Positions 1 to 11,656 of a stretch of DNA of 22,547 nt are shown here, piece by piece. The stretch spans positions 1 to 22,547 of the forward strand of contig CAUAJB010000032.1 in assembly GCA_958429225.1 (NCBI GenBank), in the 5' to 3' direction. The notes under the pieces are model-generated. The model was not told the origin of the DNA. It saw only the letters and a program-made list of their open reading frames with translations, and made no database searches. Made by a program: the position numbers and the translations under genes. The stretch is from an uncultured Collinsella sp. (lineage in GTDB: Bacteria; Actinomycetota; Coriobacteriia; Coriobacteriales; Coriobacteriaceae). The number at the start of each line of letters is the position of its first letter. Position 1 is the first letter of the stretch.

Positions 1-2684
<2,684 letters not shown>

Positions 2685-2690
2685 AGTCAA

Positions 2691-6182
<3,492 letters not shown>

Positions 6183-6255
6183 CAGGTTTTTCCTCCTTCA
6201 CGGAAATGCTCGGTGGGTTGGCGAGGCATAGCTTCGCCAGTTATCGCAACCTAAT

Positions 6256-6283
6256 AGTTTATCAGGTACCGACCGTTGGGCAA
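6256..6283 (-). promoter_or_regulatory. Candidate sigma70-type promoter for rpoBC
   Basis: On the minus strand, TTGCCC (6278-6283) is separated by 16 nt from TAAACT (6256-6261), and a TG precedes the -10 hexamer as in extended -10 promoters. Transcription would start near 6249, giving a leader of about 65 nt before the rpoB GTG. A promoter is expected here because a terminator for the upstream gene galU lies at 6417-6450. Confidence 0.5.
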
Positions 6284-6330
6284 GAAAAGCCTTGACGCGA
6301 TTGAGTTTTTGGAGTAGCAAAGTTTTTCGA

Positions 6331-6393
6331 CAGAAAATATGCAGGTAGATAGGTGTGTATCGAACATCTGTTCATATATTTTCTGTGAACAGA
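6331..6393. repeat. Overlapping inverted repeats upstream of the rpoB promoter
   Basis: Two overlapping dyads are present. CAGAAAATATG (6331-6341) matches the reverse complement of CATATATTTTCTG (6373-6385) apart from a 2 nt difference. TCTGTTCA (6367-6374) is a perfect partner of TGAACAGA (6386-6393) with an 11 nt spacer. The stretch is A/T-rich and sits about 50-110 bp upstream of the candidate rpoB promoter, where an UP-like element or activator site could act. Function is unknown. Confidence 0.5.
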
Positions 6394-6416
6394 GAGCCGG
6401 CAATCGCAGCTCTTAT

Positions 6417-6450
6417 AAAAAAACGGGCGCGAACCGAGGTCCGCGCCCGT
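6417..6450 (-). terminator. Intrinsic terminator of galU
   Basis: On the minus strand a 9 bp GC-rich stem (ACGGGCGCG with CGCGCCCGT, arms 6442-6450 and 6423-6431) with a 10 nt loop is followed by a run of seven T. It begins about 20 nt after the galU stop codon and separates galU from rpoBC. Confidence 0.9.
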
Positions 6451-6470
6451 AAATGTCGATGTCCAAAGGT

Positions 6471-7379
6471 TTACTTGCGCATCAATCCGCCGCGCTCGTC
6501 GATGGCGTCCCAGAAGGCATCGGCAAAGCGGGGATCGCTTGCAGCCATGAGGGCGTTGGTGGCCATCCAGCCAGAGGGAGTGCCGGTATCGTAGCCCGAC
6601 AGCGGGTCGATGACGACGGCATACATGGCCTCACGGTCGAGCGAACGGGCCATGGCGTCGGTGAGCTGGATCTCGCCGCCCTTGCCGGCCTGCTGATCTG
6701 CCAGCAGGTCCATGACCAGCGGGCTCAGCAGGTAGCGACCGACGATGTACAGGTTAGACGGAGCCGCCTCGGGAGCGGGCTTCTCGACCAGACCGCCGAT
6801 ACGCCAAACAGCGCCCGGCTCGGCATCGGCAACGTCCTCGGCACCCTCGAGCGAACCGACGCGCTCGCCGGCGATAACGCCGTAGCGGCTGACTTCCTCG
6901 GGCGAGCAAGCAGCGACGGCGATAACCGAAGCGCCACCGTGCTCCTTGGAAACGGCGAGCATCTTGTCGCAGATGTCGCGGTTAGGCACAACGTAGTCGC
7001 CCAGAAGAACCAGGAAGTTCTCCCCTGCCACGGCGTCGGCAGCAGAGCGGATAGCATGGCCGAGGCCCTTGGGCTCGTACTGATAACGGAAGTCGACCGG
7101 CATACCGCCAGCGTGGGCGACGGCATCGGCATAGGCGTTCTTGCCGCGCTCGCGCAGCAGGTTCTCGAGCGAGCGATCGGGCTGGAAGTAGTTCAGCAGC
7201 TCGGGCTTGCCGGGAGAAGTAACGATGATGGCATCGTCGACCTCCTCGGGGTCGAGCGCCTCCTCAACGACATACTGGATGACCGGCTTGTCGAGAACCG
7301 GCAGCATCTCTTTGGGGGTGCACTTGGTGCCAGGCAGAAAACGCGTGCCAAGACCGGCGGCGGGGATGATTGCCTTCAT
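6471..7379 (-). CDS. galU: UTP--glucose-1-phosphate uridylyltransferase
   Basis: This 302-residue protein makes UDP-glucose from UTP and glucose 1-phosphate in the cytoplasm, feeding galactose metabolism and cell-envelope glycans. The N-terminal nucleotide-binding motif AAGLGTRFLPGTKCTPKEML (residues 7-26) and DKPVIQYVVEEA are typical of GalU. FLVLLGDYVVPNRD, NLYIVGRYLLSP, GEIQLTDAM and YDTGTPSGWMATNAL follow in the family order. The chosen start is ATG at 7377-7379, with AAAGGA upstream; a longer reading to 7463 adds 28 residues unlike the family. The gene sits alone between two intrinsic terminators, one after rplL and one after itself. It must therefore have its own promoter in 7380-7637; I saw no convincing -35/-10 pair there. 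Its place between rplL and rpoB is unusual. Confidence 0.95.
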   Translation of the reverse strand: MKAIIPAAGLGTRFLPGTKCTPKEMLPVLDKPVIQYVVEEALDPEEVDDAIIVTSPGKPELLNYFQPDRSLENLLRERGKNAYADAVAHAGGMPVDFRYQYEPKGLGHAIRSAADAVAGENFLVLLGDYVVPNRDICDKMLAVSKEHGGASVIAVAACSPEEVSRYGVIAGERVGSLEGAEDVADAEPGAVWRIGGLVEKPAPEAAPSNLYIVGRYLLSPLVMDLLADQQAGKGGEIQLTDAMARSLDREAMYAVVIDPLSGYDTGTPSGWMATNALMAASDPRFADAFWDAIDERGGLMRK

Positions 7380-7630
7380 GTTATTCAAGGATCCTTTCGC
7401 AGGCGCAAAAGCGCCCCATGCGTGCGGCACACAGCCGCAGACCAAATTGCGATACCCAAGCATCTTACCGCTGGAACCATATGTCGCTACAAGGCAGAGA
7501 CAATTCTTCAGCAGGTCAACGCAAATTATTGCTCGAATGGTGCAATTTTATTGCCCAACGGCAGGGTACCCGATACGACGCAAATCACAGAACATGGCAG
7601 TTTGAGCTACCGATGTCGAGGGACCGAAAA

Positions 7631-7666
7631 ACAAAAAAGACGGGGCTCGCAATGCGAACCCCGTCT
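7631..7666 (-). terminator. Intrinsic terminator after rplL
   Basis: On the minus strand, a 13 bp stem (arms 7654-7666 and 7638-7650, one U-G pair) with a 3 nt loop is followed by TTTTTTG. It begins about 28 nt after the rplL stop and should end the rplJL transcript before galU. Confidence 0.92.
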
Positions 7667-7693
7667 GCAAAGAAATCTGGCGAGAAAGCCTGA

Positions 7694-8071
7694 TTACTTG
7701 AGGGTGACAGCAGCGCCAGCAGCCTCGAGCTTCTCCTTGGCAGCCTCGGCGTCCTCCTTCTTGGCACCCTCGAGAACAGCCTTGGGAGCGCCCTCGACGA
7801 CCTCCTTGGCCTCCTTCAGGCCAAGGTTGGTGAGCTCACGGACGGCCTTGATGACCTGGATCTTGTTGTCGCCGAAGCCCTCGAGCACGACGTCAAACTC
7901 GGTCTTCTCCTCGGCCTCAGCAGCGCCAGCAGCGGGAGCGGCGACAACAGCGGCAGGAGCAGCGGCGGAAACGCCGAAGGTGTCCTCGATAGCCTTGACG
8001 AGCTCGGAAGCCTCGAGAAGGGTCATTTCCTTAAGAGCATCGATGATCTCATCGGTGGTAAGCTTAGCCAT
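7694..8071 (-). CDS. rplL: 50S ribosomal protein L7/L12
   Basis: This 125-residue protein forms the ribosomal stalk with L10 and recruits GTPase translation factors. The N-terminal dimerisation domain is MAKLTTDEIIDALKEMTLLE, followed by an Ala/Pro-rich hinge at about residues 36-55. The C-terminal domain carries the conserved KIQVIKAVRELTNLGLKEAK and a terminal AGAAVTLK. The start is ATG at 8069-8071 with AAAGGA upstream; the upstream 11-residue extension is not family-like. It lies 102 nt after rplJ, and that gap contains three short hairpins. A strong terminator follows the gene. rplJ and rplL share the attenuated promoter at 8912-8940. Confidence 0.97.
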   Translation of the reverse strand: MAKLTTDEIIDALKEMTLLEASELVKAIEDTFGVSAAAPAAVVAAPAAGAAEAEEKTEFDVVLEGFGDNKIQVIKAVRELTNLGLKEAKEVVEGAPKAVLEGAKKEDAEAAKEKLEAAGAAVTLK

Positions 8072-8090
8072 TTCTAAGTCCTTTCGGTTT

Positions 8091-8155
8091 CCGTGCGGAT
8101 GCACGGAGATCAGTTAAAACACGGCGCGAATGCGCCAGGGGTGCGGCGTTGCCGC
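8091..8155 (-). other. Three short hairpins between rplJ and rplL
   Basis: The 102 nt gap holds three perfect short inverted repeats in a row: CCGTGC/GCACGG (8091-8106, 4 nt loop), GGCGC/GCGCC (8123-8136, 4 nt loop) and GCGGC/GCCGC (8143-8155, 3 nt loop). None has a T run, so they are not terminators. They could affect mRNA processing or the higher translation that rplL needs relative to rplJ. Confidence 0.5.
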
Positions 8156-8173
8156 CGCGAGTGAAAACAGCGA

Positions 8174-8695
8174 CTAGGCTGCCTTCTGCTCGGAGACCTG
8201 CTGGATCGAACGAGCGAGACCAGAGGAAACGCCGTTGACGCAGACAGCGATGTCGCGAGCGAAACCGGAGATGAGACCGGCGATCTGGCCGAGAAGCTGA
8301 TCCTTGGTGGGCAGCTCGGCGATAGCCTTAACATCATCAGCGGAAACGGCCTTGCCGTCGGAGATACCGCCCTTGATCTCAAGGACGCCCTTGGACTTAG
8401 CGGAGAAGTCCTTAAGGGCCTTAGCGGCCTCGACCGGCTCGGACTCGTAGAACACATAAGCGACGGGGCCGGCGAGAATCTCGTCGAGCTCGGGCTGCTC
8501 CTGGTTCTTGAGAGCGATCTTGACCAGGTTGTTCTTGTAGACCTTCATCTCGGCGCCGCACTCGCGAAGCTGATGACGCAGCTCCTGAGCCTGCTTAACC
8601 GTCAGACCGTTGTAGTTGACGACGAACAGACCGGCGTTCTCGGCGATACGGGACTCGATCTCTGCAACCTTGTCGATTTTGTACTGCTGGGGCAT
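8174..8695 (-). CDS. rplJ: 50S ribosomal protein L10
   Basis: This 173-residue protein is the base of the ribosomal stalk; it binds 23S rRNA and carries L7/L12 dimers on its C-terminal helix. Family features are the N-terminal KIDKVAEIESRIAENAGLFV, the GLTVKQAQELRHQLRECGAEMKVYKNNLVKIAL segment and GPVAYVF. The start is ATG at 8693-8695 with a strong GAGGAGGTG 6-7 nt upstream. The gene follows an L10-type leader with an attenuator, so autoregulation by the L10-L12 complex is likely. rplK and rplA, often upstream in other bacteria, are absent here; the neighbour is an unrelated aminotransferase. Confidence 0.97.
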   Translation of the reverse strand: MPQQYKIDKVAEIESRIAENAGLFVVNYNGLTVKQAQELRHQLRECGAEMKVYKNNLVKIALKNQEQPELDEILAGPVAYVFYESEPVEAAKALKDFSAKSKGVLEIKGGISDGKAVSADDVKAIAELPTKDQLLGQIAGLISGFARDIAVCVNGVSSGLARSIQQVSEQKAA

Positions 8696-8760
8696 GAATT
8701 ACACCTCCTCGAATTCTTTCCGGGCACGGTCCGCCACAAGGACGTGACGGGGGCATGTCC

Positions 8761-8797
8761 AAAAAGAAAGCCCCCGCGCTGCATGAGCGACGGGGGC
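8761..8797 (-). terminator. Attenuator hairpin in the rplJ leader
   Basis: On the minus strand, GCCCCCG (8791-8797) pairs with CGGGGGC (8770-8776) and the stem is followed by TTTCTTTTT. It sits between the promoter and rplJ, about 65 nt before the ATG, as expected for premature termination of ribosomal protein transcripts. Confidence 0.85.
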
Positions 8798-8905
8798 GAG
8801 AAGACATATCTACTCGACCACCTCGGCTGGCGGGAAGTCCCATTAAGCTCGCGGGTAAGACCCGTTTGCGCCGGCTGTCTCTGGCAGCGGATTCGTGCGT
8901 GAACC
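8761..8905 (-). ncRNA. Ribosomal protein L10 leader
   Basis: The RNA between the rplJ promoter and the attenuator has the look of the L10 leader family, the binding site for the L10(L12) complex. On the minus strand it reads AATCCGCTGCCAGAGACAGC, then GGCGCAAACGGG, CTTAATGGGACTTCCC and CCAGCCGAGG, ending in the attenuator. Excess L10-L12 is expected to favour termination. The boundaries are approximate: the 5' end is placed just downstream of the -10 box. The identification rests on sequence resemblance and position. Confidence 0.8.
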
Positions 8906-8911
8906 GAAAGT

Positions 8912-8940
8912 ATTATGGCGGGGACCCCGGCGTCGGTCAA
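8912..8940 (-). promoter_or_regulatory. rplJL promoter
   Basis: TTGACC (8935-8940) is separated by 17 nt from CATAAT (8912-8917) on the minus strand, a near-consensus sigma70-type promoter. It feeds directly into the L10 leader. The -35 box and part of the spacer lie within the left arm of a large inverted repeat, and a degenerate mirror copy of the -10 box is at 9156-9161. Confidence 0.85.
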
Positions 8941-9161
8941 CGGAAAACCGGGCTGCACACAATTCCACCATCCGGCACGCGCCGCCGAAGGCCAGGCGCA
9001 AGGTTTTCGCTCGGTCAAGTCCTGGCTCGCACGAAGAGCACATTAAGTGCTCTTCGGCTCGTGCGGAATCTACGAAAACCTTGTGCCTGGCCTTCGGCGG
9101 CGCGTGCCTGCGTTGACTTTGGGCAGCCCGGGTTTTCGTTGGCTGACGCCCCCACTCATAA
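8912..9161. repeat. Large nested inverted repeat between rplJ leader and aminotransferase
   Basis: Three layers pair around a centre near 9044. The inner arms are GAAGAGCAC (9033-9041) and GTGCTCTTC (9047-9055), perfect. The middle arms are 8975-9009 and 9073-9107, matching at 34 of 35 positions. The outer arms are about 8930-8956 and 9123-9149, sharing GGGCTGC and the adjacent AACG-AAAAC stretch with small differences. The similarity reaches the CATAAT boxes at 8912-8917 and 9156-9161. The gaps between layers are not conserved. I see no coding capacity, T run or transposase, and no other copy in this window. It explains most of the 260 bp between the rplJ promoter and the aminotransferase stop. 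Confidence 0.85.
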
Positions 9162-9200
9162 TGCTTGGGTCGGTGGGCTGATGTGTTGCGTCCCTGAGGG

Positions 9201-10337
9201 CTACAGGGTTGAAACGAAGTTGGACAGGCGGGCTAGTCCTTCGTCTAGGTCTTTGTCGGAGACGCAGTAGCTTAGGCGGATGTGGCCTTCGGTGCCGAAA
9301 CAGTCGCCCGGGACTAGGGCTACGTTTGCTTCTTTGATGGCTTTGATGCAGAAAGCTTCGCTGGTTAGGCCGAACTTTTTGATGCTCGGGAAAGTGTAGA
9401 AGGCTCCTGCGGGCTCTACTACGTCGAGGCCCATGGCGTCTAAAGCTGCGAGCACGCGTTCGCGACGGGCTCGGTAGACTTTGAGCATGGGGGTTGGGTC
9501 GACGGTCAGGGCTCGGGCCGCGGCGCCCATTTCGAAGGAGACAGCACTCGATACTAGGTATTGGTGGGCTTTTGCGATCTCGGCGATGACGGGGGTTGCC
9601 GCTGCGAGCCAGCCCAGGCGCCAGCCGGTCATGGCCCAGGGTTTGGAGAAGCTCTCGATGACTACTGTCTGCTCGCGTAGCTCCGGGTGGCACTGGGCAA
9701 AGCGCTCGTAGCCATCCACATAGACCAGGCGGTTGTATACGTCGTCGCAGACCACGTAGATGCCCGCCTGCTCTGCCACGTGTGCCACGGCGTCGAGCGA
9801 CGCCGCGTTGAGGATGCAACCCGTGGGATTGTTGGGCGAGCAGATGACGATGGCCTTGGTCGCCGGCGTCACGCAGGCACGAAGCGCCTCCTCATCAATC
9901 TGGAATTGCGCAGGCTCCGTATCCACAAAGACCGCTTTGGCGTGGTTGGCCACGACGATGCTCTCGTACAGGCCAAAGGCCGGCGTGGGGATGATGACCT
10001 CGTCGCCGGGGTTGAGCATAGCCATGAATGTTGCCGACAGGGCCTCGGTCGCGCCGTCGGTTAGGATGACCTCGTCAGCCGAAAACGTAAGGCCCGCGTC
10101 CCCCATGTAGGCAGATAACGCCTCACGCAGGGCGGGGCGACCGTTGTTGGGCGGATAGTGCGTGTCACCGCGGTCCAGTGCGGCGGTCACCTCGGCACTA
10201 ATCACATCGGGCGTGGGAAAATCGGGCTCGCCAAGCGCAAGCGCGATGCACCCCGGGTGCTGGGCGGCGAGCGCGTTGATCCGGCGGATACCGGAGGGCT
10301 TGAGTGTGGCAAGCGAGGTATTCATGGACAGTCGCAT
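9201..10337 (-). CDS. Class I/II pyridoxal-phosphate aminotransferase
   Basis: This 378-residue fold type I PLP enzyme resembles aspartate/aromatic aminotransferases. LALGEPDFPTPD is near residue 33, THYPPNNGRPALREA near 59, and the PLP phosphate-side ILTDGATEAL near 91. SPNNPTG is at about 167-173, CDDVYNRLVY near 197, and the Schiff-base lysine is K232 in ESFSKPWAMTGWRLGW. The carboxylate-binding arginine is probably that of HIRLSYC near the C-terminus. The amino donor and acceptor cannot be read from sequence. The start is ATG at 10335-10337, with GAAAGGAAA about 6 nt upstream; the internal ATG four codons later is less well placed. The 3' half (about 9200-9690) uses leucine codon CTA repeatedly, whereas the 5' half prefers CTC/CTG. 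It is transcribed divergently from the next gene. Confidence 0.9.
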   Translation of the reverse strand: MRLSMNTSLATLKPSGIRRINALAAQHPGCIALALGEPDFPTPDVISAEVTAALDRGDTHYPPNNGRPALREALSAYMGDAGLTFSADEVILTDGATEALSATFMAMLNPGDEVIIPTPAFGLYESIVVANHAKAVFVDTEPAQFQIDEEALRACVTPATKAIVICSPNNPTGCILNAASLDAVAHVAEQAGIYVVCDDVYNRLVYVDGYERFAQCHPELREQTVVIESFSKPWAMTGWRLGWLAAATPVIAEIAKAHQYLVSSAVSFEMGAAARALTVDPTPMLKVYRARRERVLAALDAMGLDVVEPAGAFYTFPSIKKFGLTSEAFCIKAIKEANVALVPGDCFGTEGHIRLSYCVSDKDLDEGLARLSNFVSTL

Positions 10338-10371
10338 GGCTTTCCTTTCGTAAGGGTTGCACTAGGATAGC

Positions 10372-10386
10372 GCGGCGTGACGCCGC
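10372..10386. promoter_or_regulatory. Palindrome in the divergent intergenic region
   Basis: GCGGCG and CGCCGC form a perfect 6 bp dyad around TGA in the 93 bp between the divergent aminotransferase and the gene at 10431. It is a possible operator. No clear -35/-10 pair was found for either direction. Confidence 0.3.
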
Positions 10387-10430
10387 CAGACGGTGTAACC
10401 TAAACGGAAACCAACCGGAAAGGAGGCGGC

Positions 10431-11087
10431 ATGGAGACGACCGCACGCGGCGATGCACCAAAAACGTTGCAGACCATTGCGTATATCAGCATTCCCAATA
10501 GCGCCGATCTTGATTTTTTGCTCTGGGACCTGCAGGATGCCATCGCCGCCTATACTCAGCTTTCCGGCACTGTACTCCCCCGCCCAGTCGGCTCGAAGGC
10601 AAATGACGCCGGCAGCGTTGCCGATGGCATCGTGCTGGCCATTGAAGACGTGGCTGACGATGAGACGTTGACAGCTATCGAGCAGGCGCTTGAGCGCTTT
10701 GGCAGTACGGGAGCGCGTGTCTATGCCGTGATTCGAGCCGCACAACGGGGCGCTGAGCAGGCGCGTGGGACCGCCGTTCGCCTGCACAAGGCATGTGAGC
10801 GCCATGACCAATTGTGGTGTGGCGGCGTTGCCATCTGCGCCGGCAGCGGCATCGCAGCGCTTCGCCATTCCCCACGTATGGGCCTCTTGCGCCGACCGTT
10901 TTCTGAGGCCATGGACAAGCTCGTGGGCGCCGTTCGTATGGGGTGTTCCGTCGAACACGCGCAGAAGCTCGGCGGCGCCGCAACGGGTGGCGTCGACACC
11001 GACGGCATGGTGCGCGCCACGCCTGCACTGCCCACACCGATCTGGCACGCCGTTATGAGGCATCTTGCCGAGCACTCAAACTGCTAA
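10431..11087 (+). CDS. Uncharacterised protein, possibly flavodoxin/NAD(P)H oxidoreductase-like
   Basis: This 218-residue cytoplasmic protein has an ideal start: AAAGGAGG about 6 nt before the ATG at 10431. There is no signal peptide or membrane segment. Residues 100-185 (GSTGARVYAVIRAAQRGAEQ, then a histidine and cysteine-containing LHKACERHDQLWCGGVAICAG, then PRMGLLRRPFSEAMDKLVGAV) recall the second half of some flavodoxin-like NAD(P)H-dependent oxidoreductases. Those proteins carry a hydrophobic strand, a G-E-Q segment and a W-G-G-x-x-I-x-G-G/S-G loop. The N-terminal FMN-binding loop expected of that family is not recognisable, so FMN binding is uncertain. It is divergent from the aminotransferase. 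Its stop codon overlaps by 4 nt the stop of the convergent glycosylase gene. The function is not established. Confidence 0.7.
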   Translation: METTARGDAPKTLQTIAYISIPNSADLDFLLWDLQDAIAAYTQLSGTVLPRPVGSKANDAGSVADGIVLAIEDVADDETLTAIEQALERFGSTGARVYAVIRAAQRGAEQARGTAVRLHKACERHDQLWCGGVAICAGSGIAALRHSPRMGLLRRPFSEAMDKLVGAVRMGCSVEHAQKLGGAATGGVDTDGMVRATPALPTPIWHAVMRHLAEHSNC

Positions 11088-11653
11088 ATCGAAAAAGCCT
11101 GCCAATCAGCGGCGCCGCTCCACCGCTCAACAAGCCGCTCCAGACGCCATGTCGCATTGGCGGGACTTGTCGAGGGCAGGACGATGGCAGGCAGCCCCGT
11201 CCGATCCTGCAAGTAGCGTTTGTAGAGTCGCCCTGCCGTGCCGCCGTTACAGACAACGGCCTCGATCGGCGCGGCATCGGTAATGCGCTCGATATGTGCC
11301 GGCACAACGTTGCGGATGCTTGCGTCGCTCGAGCCCTTAATGTCGCAGCTCTCAATCACATCCCACAGGGCCACGCCACCGTTCAACAGCATGGATCGCT
11401 TGGCGGCAATGGAGGCATCGAGCGTCGCGGGCTCACCGCTTGCCAAAGGATCGCCCTCGTTGGGCGGCACAGGCATACCGAGGCACGTGGCCATCACACG
11501 CCAAAAGCGATTCTGAGGGTTGCCGTAATAAAAGGCATTGGCGCGCGAAAGCACCGAGGGAAACGACCCCAGCACCAAAACGCGCGAGCGCTCGTCAAAC
11601 ACGGGCTCAAACCCATGCTCAATATGTTGATAGCCCTCGTCCGGCGCAGTCAT
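11084..11653 (-). CDS. DNA-deoxyinosine glycosylase (uracil-DNA glycosylase superfamily, family 6 type)
   Basis: This 189-residue protein looks like the hypoxanthine/deoxyinosine DNA glycosylases, which remove deaminated adenine from DNA to start base excision repair. Supporting motifs are VLVLGSFPSVLSR near residue 25, AFYYGNPQNRFWRVMA near 39, GVALWDVIESCDIKGSSDASI near 93, and the C-terminal LPSTSPANA. Its ATG at 11651-11653 comes 3 nt after the stop of the upstream GH13 gene, with GAGGGC inside that gene, so it is probably translationally coupled. The stop TAG at 11084-11086 overlaps the TAA of the convergent gene (CTAA). Confidence 0.88.
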   Translation of the reverse strand: MTAPDEGYQHIEHGFEPVFDERSRVLVLGSFPSVLSRANAFYYGNPQNRFWRVMATCLGMPVPPNEGDPLASGEPATLDASIAAKRSMLLNGGVALWDVIESCDIKGSSDASIRNVVPAHIERITDAAPIEAVVCNGGTAGRLYKRYLQDRTGLPAIVLPSTSPANATWRLERLVERWSGAADWQAFSI

Positions 11654-11656
11654 GAA

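Noticed and set aside
7380..7463. Longer N-terminus for GalU (start at 7463)
   Set aside because: The 28 extra residues do not fit the family, while ATG at 7379 places the nucleotide-binding motif at the normal position.
7380..7637. galU promoter
   Set aside because: TTGACC on the minus strand near 7515 has no acceptable -10 at 16-18 nt, so no site is claimed although one is expected here.
6453..8117. A 554-codon plus-strand open frame opposite galU and rplL
   Set aside because: It runs through the terminator at 7631-7666 and mirrors two well-identified genes; no family resemblance or suitable ribosome binding site.
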